Below, one piece after another: positions 15,894 through 22,669 of a DNA stretch of 22,669 nucleotides. Each line of letters begins with the position of its first letter. Position 1 is the stretch's first letter. Location: assembly GCA_937952285.1 (NCBI GenBank), contig CALFZE010000074.1:1-22669 (forward strand), read 5' to 3'. Source of the DNA: UBA2428 sp002343545 (lineage in GTDB: Bacteria; Bdellovibrionota; UBA2428). The notes beneath the pieces are model-generated. The model saw nothing but the letters and a program-made list of their open reading frames with translations. It was not told where the DNA came from and did not search any database. The translations under genes were made by a program, and so were the position numbers.

Positions 15894-18418
15894 GCAGCCC
15901 TCGGCGCCGCGGTCCCGCGCGCGGCGAGCGGAACTTCGAGGACGAAACGGGTGTGGTGGCTCGTCGGATCGTAGCCCAGGCTACCGCCGTGGTCCTCGAG
16001 GATGCTCTTCGAGATGCTCAGCCCGAGGCCCGTTCCGCGCCCGACTTCTTTCGTCGTGAAGAAGGGGTCCATCATCTTGGCGACGACCGAGGGCGAGATG
16101 CCGTGGCCGCTGTCGGTGACGGAGACGCGCAGACGCTCCCCGGGCCCGACTTCCGCCCGGACGCGGATCCATTTTTCCGGCAACTCGTGAACGGCGTCGT
16201 GCGCGTTGTTGAGAAGGTTCATGAGAACCTGCGAGATCTGCGCGGGTCGGCAGCGGACGGCGAGGTTCGTCTCGCCTTCGATCTGCAGCGCCACGAGGGA
16301 CTTCGCGAAACGCTCCTTGCAAAGCTCGAGCGTGTCGCGGAGCACGTCCCCGAAAGGAACCTCCATCATCGGGTCCCCTTCGGCGTGCCGCGAGAAAGTG
16401 CGCAGGCCGCGGATGATCTTGCCGATCCGCTCGGCGGTGTCCTCGATCTTGGCGATTTCGGCTTCGACCTGCGGGGCGTCGATCGGCGGCGCTCCGAGCC
16501 GTCGTCGAACCTGGTGGGCCTTCGCGAGGATGATCGCGAGCGGGTTATTGATCTCGTGGGCGATCCCGCCGGCCATCTCGCCGAGGGACGCCATCTTCGC
16601 GGACTGCAGGAGTTGGGCCTGCTGCGCGCGGATCGCTTGCTCGCGCGCGACGCGTTCGCTGATGTCCCAGTTGCAGCCGACCATCCGCTCCGCTTCGCCG
16701 TTCTGGTCGTAGCCGCAGGTCGCGCCGCAGGCGACGTGGCGATAACCCTCGCCGTTCGAGATTCGCACCCGGAATTCGGTGCGGAACTCGGCCTGCCGGC
16801 GCCCGAGGGCTTCTTTGACTTCGGCTTCGACCCGCGCGACGTCGTCGGGATGCAAGGTTTCCGCGAAGCCGGCGAAGGTCCCGTCGAACTCGCGCTCGTC
16901 CACGTCGAAGAGCTTGAACATGTGGCTCTCCCAGTGGAGGCGGCCCGTCTTGAGGTCCCAGTCCCAAACGCCGAAGCCGACCGCCCGGACGGCGGTCTCG
17001 AGGCGGCTTTTGAGTTCCGTGAGCTTTCGCTCGTGCCGCACGGACTCCGTACGGTCCACGAAGGTGACGATGACTTCTTGGGCGACGCCCTGCTTGTCGA
17101 ATCGGGTCGGTTGGGCGTTGACGAGGATCCAGCGCAGTAGGCCCGCGGGCGCGCGGTACCCGATCACCTGGTGGTATTGCGCGCGTCCGCTCGCCACCGC
17201 GACCGCGGCGGGATGCTCTTCGGGAGGGCAGGGGGTCCCGTCTTCGCGGAAGAAGGCCCCGTCGCTTCGCTTCCCGAAGAATTCGACGATTTGGTTTTCG
17301 CCGAGCTCCAGGAGCCGGAGCGCGGTTCGGTTGAACTGGATAACCTGGCCCGCGCGGTTATGGATGAGCACGCCTTCGAGCATGGCTTCGAAGGTCTCGG
17401 TCATCTTGAGCTCGACTTCGCGCCGGGCCTCTTCGGCGAGCACGAGGCTGCTGATGTCCTGGCAGGTCCCGAAGAGCCCGACGAGTCGCCCGTCCTCGAC
17501 TCGCGCCTGCCCGCGGACTTCGACCCAGACTTCGCGGTCGGGATGAACGGCGCGGAATCGCATCTGGTAGGGCTCGCGGTCGATCAGGCATTGTTCGATC
17601 GTCGCGCGCCAGTACGGGTGATCGTCCGGGTGAATGGTCGAGGCGTGACGATCGAAATCGGGTTCGCCGCGTTCGGGGGCCTCGGGGAAAATCTTGAACA
17701 TCTGGGGACTCCAGTGGATCTCGCCCGTGTTTACATCGTAGGACCAGTTGCCGATCTTGGCGATCGACTGCGCTTCGCGCAGGTCTTTTTCTTTGAGGCT
17801 AAGTTTTTCGTACGCGGCTTCGATGAGCGCGTGTTGCTGGGCCGCCCTCGTGAGGTGGCGTTCGCGCAGGCGGGCGAGGGAAGCGTGGTAGGCCTTCAGC
17901 GAAGTGATCGCGAGCACGGCGCTGAGCAGGATGTGGAGACTCTCGAAGAAGCGCAGCGAGACCTCGCCCGGGACCCACGGAACGGCGAGGCCGAAGCGGG
18001 GAAAAGCCAATTCGGCGAATCCCCATCCGGCGAAGACGAGTCCCGTCGCGCCGATCTGGTGCCGGAGGGGTCTCACGTCGAAGAGCAAGGTGGCGAGGCA
18101 AGCCGTCGCCAGGAAGAAGAGGTCCGCGCTCGTGTGGGCGGGGAGCCCGACCTCGACGGCGATCGTCGCCGACAGCACCGTCATCAAGAGAGCGTAACGC
18201 GCGCGTCGCGAGCGATGCCGGGAGTCCAGCCACCAGAGGAGCGGAAACGAGACGACCACGTGAAACCCGAGGACGAGCGTGACGAAGTAGGCGCCGAAAC
18301 TGGCGTAGACGATCGCGAGCAGGGCGAAGAGGGGCCAGACGAAACGCGTAATCCTTCGCGTCAGCGAGGGCTCAAAGGTTCCGGAAGGATTAGGGCGAGG
18401 GGAAGCTTCTCCGCGCAT
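15890..18418 (-). CDS. Membrane PAS-domain sensor histidine kinase
   Basis: 842 aa. The N-terminal membrane sensor (about 25-175) has roughly five to six hydrophobic helices. It is followed by a short coiled linker and three PAS/PAC domains (about 212-325, 335-455, 470-590); the first and third are similar in type, with W/F-rich NWSYDVNTGEIHWSPQMFKIF and VWDWDLKTGRLHWESHMFKLF. The kinase core has the phospho-acceptor His621 (GGIAHEINNPLAII), the N box (QVLMNLLNNAHDAV, about 730), DSGHGI (769) and GRGTGLGLSI (793-802). It phosphorylates the coupled receiver (GTGA overlap). The signal is unknown. No reliable ribosome site precedes the ATG (18416-18418). It lies downstream of an S1-domain gene, with a 40-bp palindrome between them. 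Confidence 0.95.
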   Translation of the reverse strand: MRGEASPRPNPSGTFEPSLTRRITRFVWPLFALLAIVYASFGAYFVTLVLGFHVVVSFPLLWWLDSRHRSRRARYALLMTVLSATIAVEVGLPAHTSADLFFLATACLATLLFDVRPLRHQIGATGLVFAGWGFAELAFPRFGLAVPWVPGEVSLRFFESLHILLSAVLAITSLKAYHASLARLRERHLTRAAQQHALIEAAYEKLSLKEKDLREAQSIAKIGNWSYDVNTGEIHWSPQMFKIFPEAPERGEPDFDRHASTIHPDDHPYWRATIEQCLIDREPYQMRFRAVHPDREVWVEVRGQARVEDGRLVGLFGTCQDISSLVLAEEARREVELKMTETFEAMLEGVLIHNRAGQVIQFNRTALRLLELGENQIVEFFGKRSDGAFFREDGTPCPPEEHPAAVAVASGRAQYHQVIGYRAPAGLLRWILVNAQPTRFDKQGVAQEVIVTFVDRTESVRHERKLTELKSRLETAVRAVGFGVWDWDLKTGRLHWESHMFKLFDVDEREFDGTFAGFAETLHPDDVARVEAEVKEALGRRQAEFRTEFRVRISNGEGYRHVACGATCGYDQNGEAERMVGCNWDISERVAREQAIRAQQAQLLQSAKMASLGEMAGGIAHEINNPLAIILAKAHQVRRRLGAPPIDAPQVEAEIAKIEDTAERIGKIIRGLRTFSRHAEGDPMMEVPFGDVLRDTLELCKERFAKSLVALQIEGETNLAVRCRPAQISQVLMNLLNNAHDAVHELPEKWIRVRAEVGPGERLRVSVTDSGHGISPSVVAKMMDPFFTTKEVGRGTGLGLSISKSILEDHGGSLGYDPTSHHTRFVLEVPLAARGTAAPRAA

Positions 18419-18455
18419 CCCGTTCGAATCGGAACTCGCGGGGACTTAGTTAAGG

Positions 18456-18495
18456 CCCAAGGGCGGGAGACAAAATTTTGTCTCCCGCCCTTGGG
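18456..18495. repeat. Perfect 40-bp palindrome, possible terminator of the S1-domain gene
   Basis: 18456-18475 and 18476-18495 are exact reverse complements with no spacer; the centre is CAAAATTTTG and the arms are GC-rich (GGGCGGGAGA). It begins 9 nt after the S1-gene stop. As RNA it forms a very stable stem, but it is followed on the minus strand by CCTTAAC rather than a T-run. It may stop transcription or protect the 3' end. A dispersed palindrome is also possible. Confidence 0.9.
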
Positions 18496-18504
18496 AAGTG
18501 AAGT

Positions 18505-19992
18505 CTAGACCTTCTTTTTGGCCATGGCGGCCTGGAGCTGCTGCCCGAGCAGGCCGAGAGAGGTGGAAGCGCCCTTGGGGGCGGCGCCCTTCTGGGCTTG
18601 CTGGAACTCCTGCCAGTCCTCGAGACCGCTCTCGTCGGGCGGTTCGAGCGAGATCTTGCGTTCGTCGCCGCGGATCTCGGCCACGCGCACTTTGACGGTG
18701 TCGCCTGGTTTGAGGTTGTCGAAGCCGAAGTTCGCCGAGGCGACGGCCTTGGACTTGGGCACGAGGCCCGTGATGCCGTCGGCGAGCTTGACGAAGAGGC
18801 CGAAGGCTTCGCGTCGCTCGACCGTGCCCGAGTGGAAGGAGCCCACCGGGAACTGGCTCGAGATCGTGGCCCACGGGTCGCCGCCTTCGGCGTCGCGGAG
18901 CGAGAGGCTGATGCGTCGGGCGAAGGCGTCGACTTCCTTCACCTTGACGTTGATCTTCTCGCCTTCCTTGATGAGTTCGTCCGAGCGCGCGACGCGCTTC
19001 GTGTAGCTCATCTCGGAGAGCGGAATGAGACCTTCGATGCCGGGGAAAACTTCGACGAAGGCGCCGAACTTCATGCAGCGGGTGACCTTGCCGGGAAGGA
19101 TACGGCCTTCCTCGAGCTCGGCGGGCAGGTTGAGCCAGGGCTCGGCCTGCGTTTGCTTGAGCGAGAGGGAAATCTTCACCCGGTCCGCGCTTTCGCGCTC
19201 GACCTTGAGGATCTTGGCCGTGACTTGCTGACCGACTTCGAGGACTTCGCTCGGATCGCCGACGCGGGACCAATTCAGCTCCGAGATGTGCGCGAGCCCT
19301 TCGAGGCCTGGGATGATCTCGACGAAGGCTCCGAACTTCTCGAGACGGCTTACCGTGCCGGTGACGACGTCGCCGACTTTTTGCTTCTCCAGGAAGGCGG
19401 TCAGGGCGTGGCCCTTCTGTTCTTCGAGCAGGCGACGGCGCGAGACGACAATGTTGCGCCCGCGTTCGGAGTACTGCGTGATCTTGAACTCGAAGCGCTT
19501 GCCGACGTATTCCTCGGGCGTATCGATCTGGCGGGCGTCCATCTGGCTGACGGGGCAGAAGGCGCGCTTGCCCATGATGACGACGCGGAAGCCGCCGTTG
19601 ATGACTTCCTCGACCTTGCCCTCGACGACGAGGTTGCGGCGATGCGCGTCTTCCAGGTCGTCGGCCAGGTTCTTCGCGGTGGGGCTCGTGGAAAGGAAGA
19701 TCTGCGTGCCGCGCACCTGCGTGACGAAGAGATCCACCGTGTCGCCGACCTTGGCCTTGGGTTTGCCGTCGGCGTCGAGCAGGTCGAGCGCCGAGACGAA
19801 ACCGTCGTAGGGCGTGCCCGTCGAGACGATGACTTGCTCGCGGCCGAAGGAGAGGATTTCGGCCTTCACGCGATCGCCGGTTTGGAGCTTGCGCGTGGGC
19901 TTCTGGAAGGATTCCTCCAGCATCTTCGCGAAATCGGCGGAGCCTTCGTTCGATTCAATGTCGTCGTCGTCGGTCGGTCGGCGGAAAACCAT
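18505..19992 (-). CDS. S1 RNA-binding domain protein (ribosomal protein S1-like)
   Basis: 495 aa with five S1 (OB-fold) domains at about 38-103, 121-186, 206-278, 296-365 and 382-450. Examples are GTVSRLEKFGAFVEIIPGLEGLAHISEL and GKVTRCMKFGAFVEVFPGIEGLIPLSEM. The second contains FCPVSQMD and is followed by NIVVSRRRLLEEQK, as in the S1 family of ribosomal proteins. Full RpsA of gammaproteobacteria has six domains and about 557 aa, so this is a shorter member, either the organism's S1 or a paralogue; I cannot tell which. It binds single-stranded RNA, probably at translation initiation. The acidic N-terminus (DDDDIESNEGSADF) and the Lys-rich tail are typical. The ribosome site GAGG lies in the loop of a small hairpin right before the ATG. 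Confidence 0.9.
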   Translation of the reverse strand: MVFRRPTDDDDIESNEGSADFAKMLEESFQKPTRKLQTGDRVKAEILSFGREQVIVSTGTPYDGFVSALDLLDADGKPKAKVGDTVDLFVTQVRGTQIFLSTSPTAKNLADDLEDAHRRNLVVEGKVEEVINGGFRVVIMGKRAFCPVSQMDARQIDTPEEYVGKRFEFKITQYSERGRNIVVSRRRLLEEQKGHALTAFLEKQKVGDVVTGTVSRLEKFGAFVEIIPGLEGLAHISELNWSRVGDPSEVLEVGQQVTAKILKVERESADRVKISLSLKQTQAEPWLNLPAELEEGRILPGKVTRCMKFGAFVEVFPGIEGLIPLSEMSYTKRVARSDELIKEGEKINVKVKEVDAFARRISLSLRDAEGGDPWATISSQFPVGSFHSGTVERREAFGLFVKLADGITGLVPKSKAVASANFGFDNLKPGDTVKVRVAEIRGDERKISLEPPDESGLEDWQEFQQAQKGAAPKGASTSLGLLGQQLQAAMAKKKV

Positions 19993-20011
19993 GGGAAACC
20001 TCTACTTTCCC
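19993..20011 (-). promoter_or_regulatory. Hairpin holding the Shine-Dalgarno of the S1-domain gene
   Basis: GGGAAA and TTTCCC (19993-19998 and 20006-20011) form a 6-bp stem with a 7-nt loop. On the minus strand the loop carries GAGG, six nt before the ATG. This would partly expose the site yet clamp the start region; S1 genes are known to be autoregulated in translation. The role is inferred. Confidence 0.35.
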
Positions 20012-20111
20012 GTGTGTTTCTAGCGGCCGGCGCCCGGCGGGGCAAGGGGCGCCTATTCGCGTCGGAAAAACCCGAGCGCGGCCCGCAGCGCCTTGAGGAC
20101 GATCGGAGGCA

Positions 20112-20135
20112 CCCACTCCCGCAAACGGGCGTGGG
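20112..20135 (-). terminator. Weak hairpin after the pyruvyl transferase gene
   Basis: CCCAC/GTGGG plus CCCG/CGGG with one mismatch and a CAAA loop lies 14 nt past the gene stop at 20149. There is no T-run directly after it; a run of five Ts occurs about 40 nt further. A modest terminator candidate. Confidence 0.3.
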
Positions 20136-20148
20136 CCGCCCGGGGGAG

Positions 20149-21339
20149 CTAGAAAATCGCTCGGAAGAGGTCGTCGAAGTTCTTCTCGACTCGCGTCGCC
20201 AAGTCTTCGGAAAGGCGGGCGAGCTCGGTGGCCGGCGTGGCGAGGACCTTACGAAAGCGGTCCCCTTGATCCGTGGCCGCCGAAAGCCGCGGAGCTTGGG
20301 CGTCCGCAAAGCTCGGCGCCCAAGTTGCCAGGTAGTCCTGGAGTTTCACGAGGTCCGGATCGAGGTTGGCGAAGGGTACGCCGTAGGTCATCGCCGTGAT
20401 GTTCCCGTGAAGGCTCGTCCCGAAGAAGGCCGCCGACCCGGCGATGACCGCGGCGACGCCGCCGAGATCGTTTTCGTCGCGGATCCGCGCGCGAGGTCCG
20501 AGCGTCGGGAGCAGCGAGGCGAGCACTTCGCGGTCCCCGTGGCTGGCGACCTGTCCGATGGGGATCGCGTGAATTTCGAGGTCCTGACTTTCGGCCACCC
20601 GGCGCAGGGCTTGGGCGATCCGCGTGGGATCGATCCGTCGGGCGCTTTTGGATCCGACTTGAAAGCTGAGATAGCGGGGGCCCGTCGAGACTTTGCGCGG
20701 CCAGAGCGCCGCGAGCGAGTGGGCCGAGTCGGGACTCAGCTGCACCTTCGGCAGGTCCAAGTGAGACAGGCTCTTGCGATCGCGGACGGAGGCGAAGGCC
20801 GAAAGCTCCACGCTGCGACGGACGAAGGCGCGGTGTTCGGGCAGGAACTTGTCGAGGTCCGATCCCCCGACGGCGTTGAAGGCGACGCGAGTCTGGGGCG
20901 TCAGCTCTTCCGGCTGCGGAGCATGGGGGAAAGGCGACGGGAGGCCGTAGCGTCGGGCGAGGCGACGCTCCAGTCCTCGGTATCCGAAGATCCTACGGAA
21001 AGCGCGGTACCCGAAGAGGGCGAGCGGCGATTCGATGTAGTCCGCGTGCAGGTCGCCAATGCGGGAGCAAAGGAGCGCGCCGCCGGACAGCACGACGGCC
21101 GAGCGCGGATAGCGCGCAAGGTCTTGGCGCAATCGCGAAAGGGGCCGGCAAGGGACGCCGCCTTGCGACGTGAGGTCGGCTTCGATGAGGGCGTAGTGCG
21201 CGATCTCGACGCCGCCCGTCGGCCAGGTCGCTTGGCGCCGCCGCAGGGCGTCCTCGAGCAAGCGCGGGAAAAGCACGTCTCCGTAGTTGAAACGGTCGAA
21301 GGCCCCTACGCTCGCGATGAACAAATCACTCAACGGCAT
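20149..21339 (-). CDS. Polysaccharide pyruvyl transferase-family protein
   Basis: 396 aa. Marks of the family: the N-terminal FNYGDVLFPRLLEDAL (17-32), SAVVLSGGALL (about 80-90) and the C-terminal GSAAFFGTSLHGNITAMTYGVPFANLD (about 309-336). Family members transfer pyruvate from phosphoenolpyruvate to a sugar of an exopolysaccharide, teichuronic acid or lipid carrier. A related group modifies other glycans, so the acceptor is unknown. No other glycan gene is nearby. The ATG at 21339 touches the AAAGGAG ribosome site (21340-21346) with no spacing. The in-frame TTG at 21331-21333, six nt from the site, may be the true start and would remove two residues. No signal peptide; cytosolic. Confidence 0.8.
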   Translation of the reverse strand: MPLSDLFIASVGAFDRFNYGDVLFPRLLEDALRRRQATWPTGGVEIAHYALIEADLTSQGGVPCRPLSRLRQDLARYPRSAVVLSGGALLCSRIGDLHADYIESPLALFGYRAFRRIFGYRGLERRLARRYGLPSPFPHAPQPEELTPQTRVAFNAVGGSDLDKFLPEHRAFVRRSVELSAFASVRDRKSLSHLDLPKVQLSPDSAHSLAALWPRKVSTGPRYLSFQVGSKSARRIDPTRIAQALRRVAESQDLEIHAIPIGQVASHGDREVLASLLPTLGPRARIRDENDLGGVAAVIAGSAAFFGTSLHGNITAMTYGVPFANLDPDLVKLQDYLATWAPSFADAQAPRLSAATDQGDRFRKVLATPATELARLSEDLATRVEKNFDDLFRAIF

Positions 21340-21464
21340 CTCCTTTGGAAGCGTCGACGCCCCCGATTTCAGTCTAACGGCAGACTTCGAGCCTGGGTAG
21401 GGCTGGACTCGGTCGAAGTCCTGAACGCAATCTTCATTTTTTCGCGGGCCGGAAGCATCCGATA
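21340..21464. other. Divergent intergenic region, no gene seen
   Basis: 125 bases between the pyruvyl transferase and the RCC1 lipoprotein. It holds the ribosome site of the left gene (21340-21346). No convincing promoter pair or repeat was identified. Confidence 0.4.
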
Positions 21465-22669
21465 ATGGACGGAGTGCCGCACTTCGCGTTCAGAACGTTT
21501 TGCCTGACGCTCCTCGGGGGGCTGGCCGGCTGCGGGCTTTTGAACGGCTTCCGGGAGAACCTCGCGGCGCCCGCGATCGCGCTCGCTTCGGGGCAGCGTA
21601 ACCCTTGGGTCGACGATACGGTTCGTTTTCTCGTCACCCTTCCGAAGCGCGAAGAATTCGGCCACGCCGACTTTCTCGAGGTTTTCGACGCGGCCGAGTG
21701 CCAAGGTAACATCGTCGCCACGGTGACGGAGGGGCTCGAAGCGGAAACGGTCGAGGCGTCGGTCGGCGGCCGCTCGCTCGGAAAGCTGACCTATTCGGCG
21801 CGCATCCGTCGTCACGCGGGCGCGGCGCTCTGCTCGAGCCAGTCGCCCACCGTCAGCCAGCGCTCCGCGGTCTACGAGAGGGTGACGGGAGTCATCACGG
21901 CTTCCGCCGACGATGCCGTCAGCATGGACGAGTCGAGCCAAGTGTTGGTGCGTCCGCTGGGCGTGGCGATTTACGGCGACGCTTCTTTTCCGAGCAACAT
22001 CGAGACGCCGGGGACCTTTGCGTCCTTGTCTTTGGGCTACCAGTTTACGTGCGGCATCACCTCGGCGGGCGAGCTGAAGTGCTGGGGCGCCAACGAAGCC
22101 GGGCAGATCGGCGACGGCTCGCTCACCGGCCGCCTCGTCCCGACGAGCGTCGGCAGCGGCTACGAGTCCGTCGATCTGGGCACCTCGCATGGGTGCGCGA
22201 TCAAGACCAACGGGGATCTCTACTGCTGGGGCCTGAACGATTACGGTCAGGTGGGCGACGGCTCGCAGACCAACCGCTCGCTTCCGACCCTCATCGGATC
22301 CGGTTACGCTTCGGTGTCGGTGGCGGCCTTCCATACTTGCGCCGTCACGACGGGAGGGCAGCTCGAGTGCTGGGGCCGCAACGACGTCGGCGCGCTGGGC
22401 GACGGAAGCTACGTCGATCGGCACGTTCCGACCCTGGTCGGAGCCGGCTACGCCTCGGTCTCCGCGGGGTCGTACCACACGTGCGCCATCACGACGGGCC
22501 AGCAACTGCGTTGTTGGGGTTCGAACGGGAACGGGCAGGTCGGCGACAACTCGACCACGCAGCGGAACGCGCCCGTCGTCGTCGGCGCGGGCTACGCTTC
22601 GGTGAACCTCGGCAACTCGCACTCTTGTGCCCTGACTACGGGCGGTGACCTCCGTTGCTGGGGTTACAG
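21465..22669 (+). CDS. RCC1-repeat lipoprotein, 3' end beyond the window
   Basis: Open from the ATG at 21465 to the window edge (401 codons visible). Residues 1-23 form a lipoprotein signal with lipobox LAGC and lipid-acceptor Cys23. Residues about 35-180 form a beta-rich domain with two or three Cys, perhaps Ig-like. From about residue 185 there are five RCC1-type repeats of exactly 48 aa: the CWG triplets start at nucleotides 22080, 22224, 22368, 22512 and 22656. Each has the form hTC..T..G.L.CWG.N..GQ.GDGS, giving a Cys-x9-Cys pair per repeat. RCC1 repeats form seven-bladed propellers, so about two more blades are expected downstream. Bacterial surface RCC1 proteins are thought to bind proteins or glycans; the role here is unknown. 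Confidence 0.92.
   Translation, partial: MDGVPHFAFRTFCLTLLGGLAGCGLLNGFRENLAAPAIALASGQRNPWVDDTVRFLVTLPKREEFGHADFLEVFDAAECQGNIVATVTEGLEAETVEASVGGRSLGKLTYSARIRRHAGAALCSSQSPTVSQRSAVYERVTGVITASADDAVSMDESSQVLVRPLGVAIYGDASFPSNIETPGTFASLSLGYQFTCGITSAGELKCWGANEAGQIGDGSLTGRLVPTSVGSGYESVDLGTSHGCAIKTNGDLYCWGLNDYGQVGDGSQTNRSLPTLIGSGYASVSVAAFHTCAVTTGGQLECWGRNDVGALGDGSYVDRHVPTLVGAGYASVSAGSYHTCAITTGQQLRCWGSNGNGQVGDNSTTQRNAPVVVGAGYASVNLGNSHSCALTTGGDLRCWGY
22038..22669 (+). repeat. 144-bp tandem repeat coding for RCC1 blades
   Basis: The spacing between successive CWG codons is 144 bp in all four intervals. Short blocks are conserved at DNA level, such as GGCTACGCTTCGGT near 22304, 22447 and 22591. The array continues past the window edge. 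Confidence 0.85.

Noticed and set aside
18598..21465. 955-codon open frame antisense to the S1-domain and pyruvyl transferase genes
   Set aside because: It spans two recognisable genes on the other strand and has low-complexity composition without motifs.

Overview
The window is GC-rich chromosomal DNA with strong G/C preference at third codon positions and tightly packed genes on both strands. It holds a mix of housekeeping genes (asnS, folK, nnrD, an S1-domain protein) and many secreted or lipid-anchored proteins of unknown function. That mix, plus an RCC1-repeat lipoprotein and a small outer-membrane barrel ending in Phe, suggests a Gram-negative bacterium of the Bdellovibrionota/Oligoflexia or Myxococcota type. 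This placement is an inference from gene content; no rRNA or tRNA is present to settle it.

Left part (1-4763): the 3' end of a small outer-membrane barrel gene with its terminator, a perfect 27-bp inverted repeat, a secreted protein with an HExxH motif (minus strand), and, divergently, a large protein that looks like a cytochrome P450 behind a lipoprotein signal peptide. The P450 is followed by a C-terminal module made of two Cys-containing repeats. An exported, lipid-anchored P450 is the most unusual object in the window.

Folate block (4766-7810): a minus-strand operon of a CADD-family diiron/Fe:Mn-type p-aminobenzoate synthase, folK (ATGA overlap) and nnrD. A LysR-type regulator is transcribed divergently, with an 18-bp TTGA...TCAA dyad over its predicted -35. 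The layout suggests that pABA for folate is made by a self-sacrificing enzyme.

Middle (7904-12689): a small secreted protein, asnS (possibly leaderless, downstream of a hairpin region), then a minus-strand pair. The pair is a secreted trypsin-like serine protease with a 21-bp tandem repeat encoding W-rich heptads, overlapping by ATGA a TPR-like protein with a C-terminal winged helix.

Right part (12915-22669): an operon of three Sec-secreted proteins of unknown function; a hybrid-free sensor kinase/response regulator pair overlapping by GTGA; an S1-domain RNA-binding protein followed by a 40-bp perfect palindrome; a polysaccharide pyruvyl transferase-like protein; and, divergently, the 5' part of an RCC1-repeat lipoprotein cut by the window end. 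No tRNA, rRNA, CRISPR array, transposase or phage gene was seen. No gene-free stretch exceeds 300 bases.
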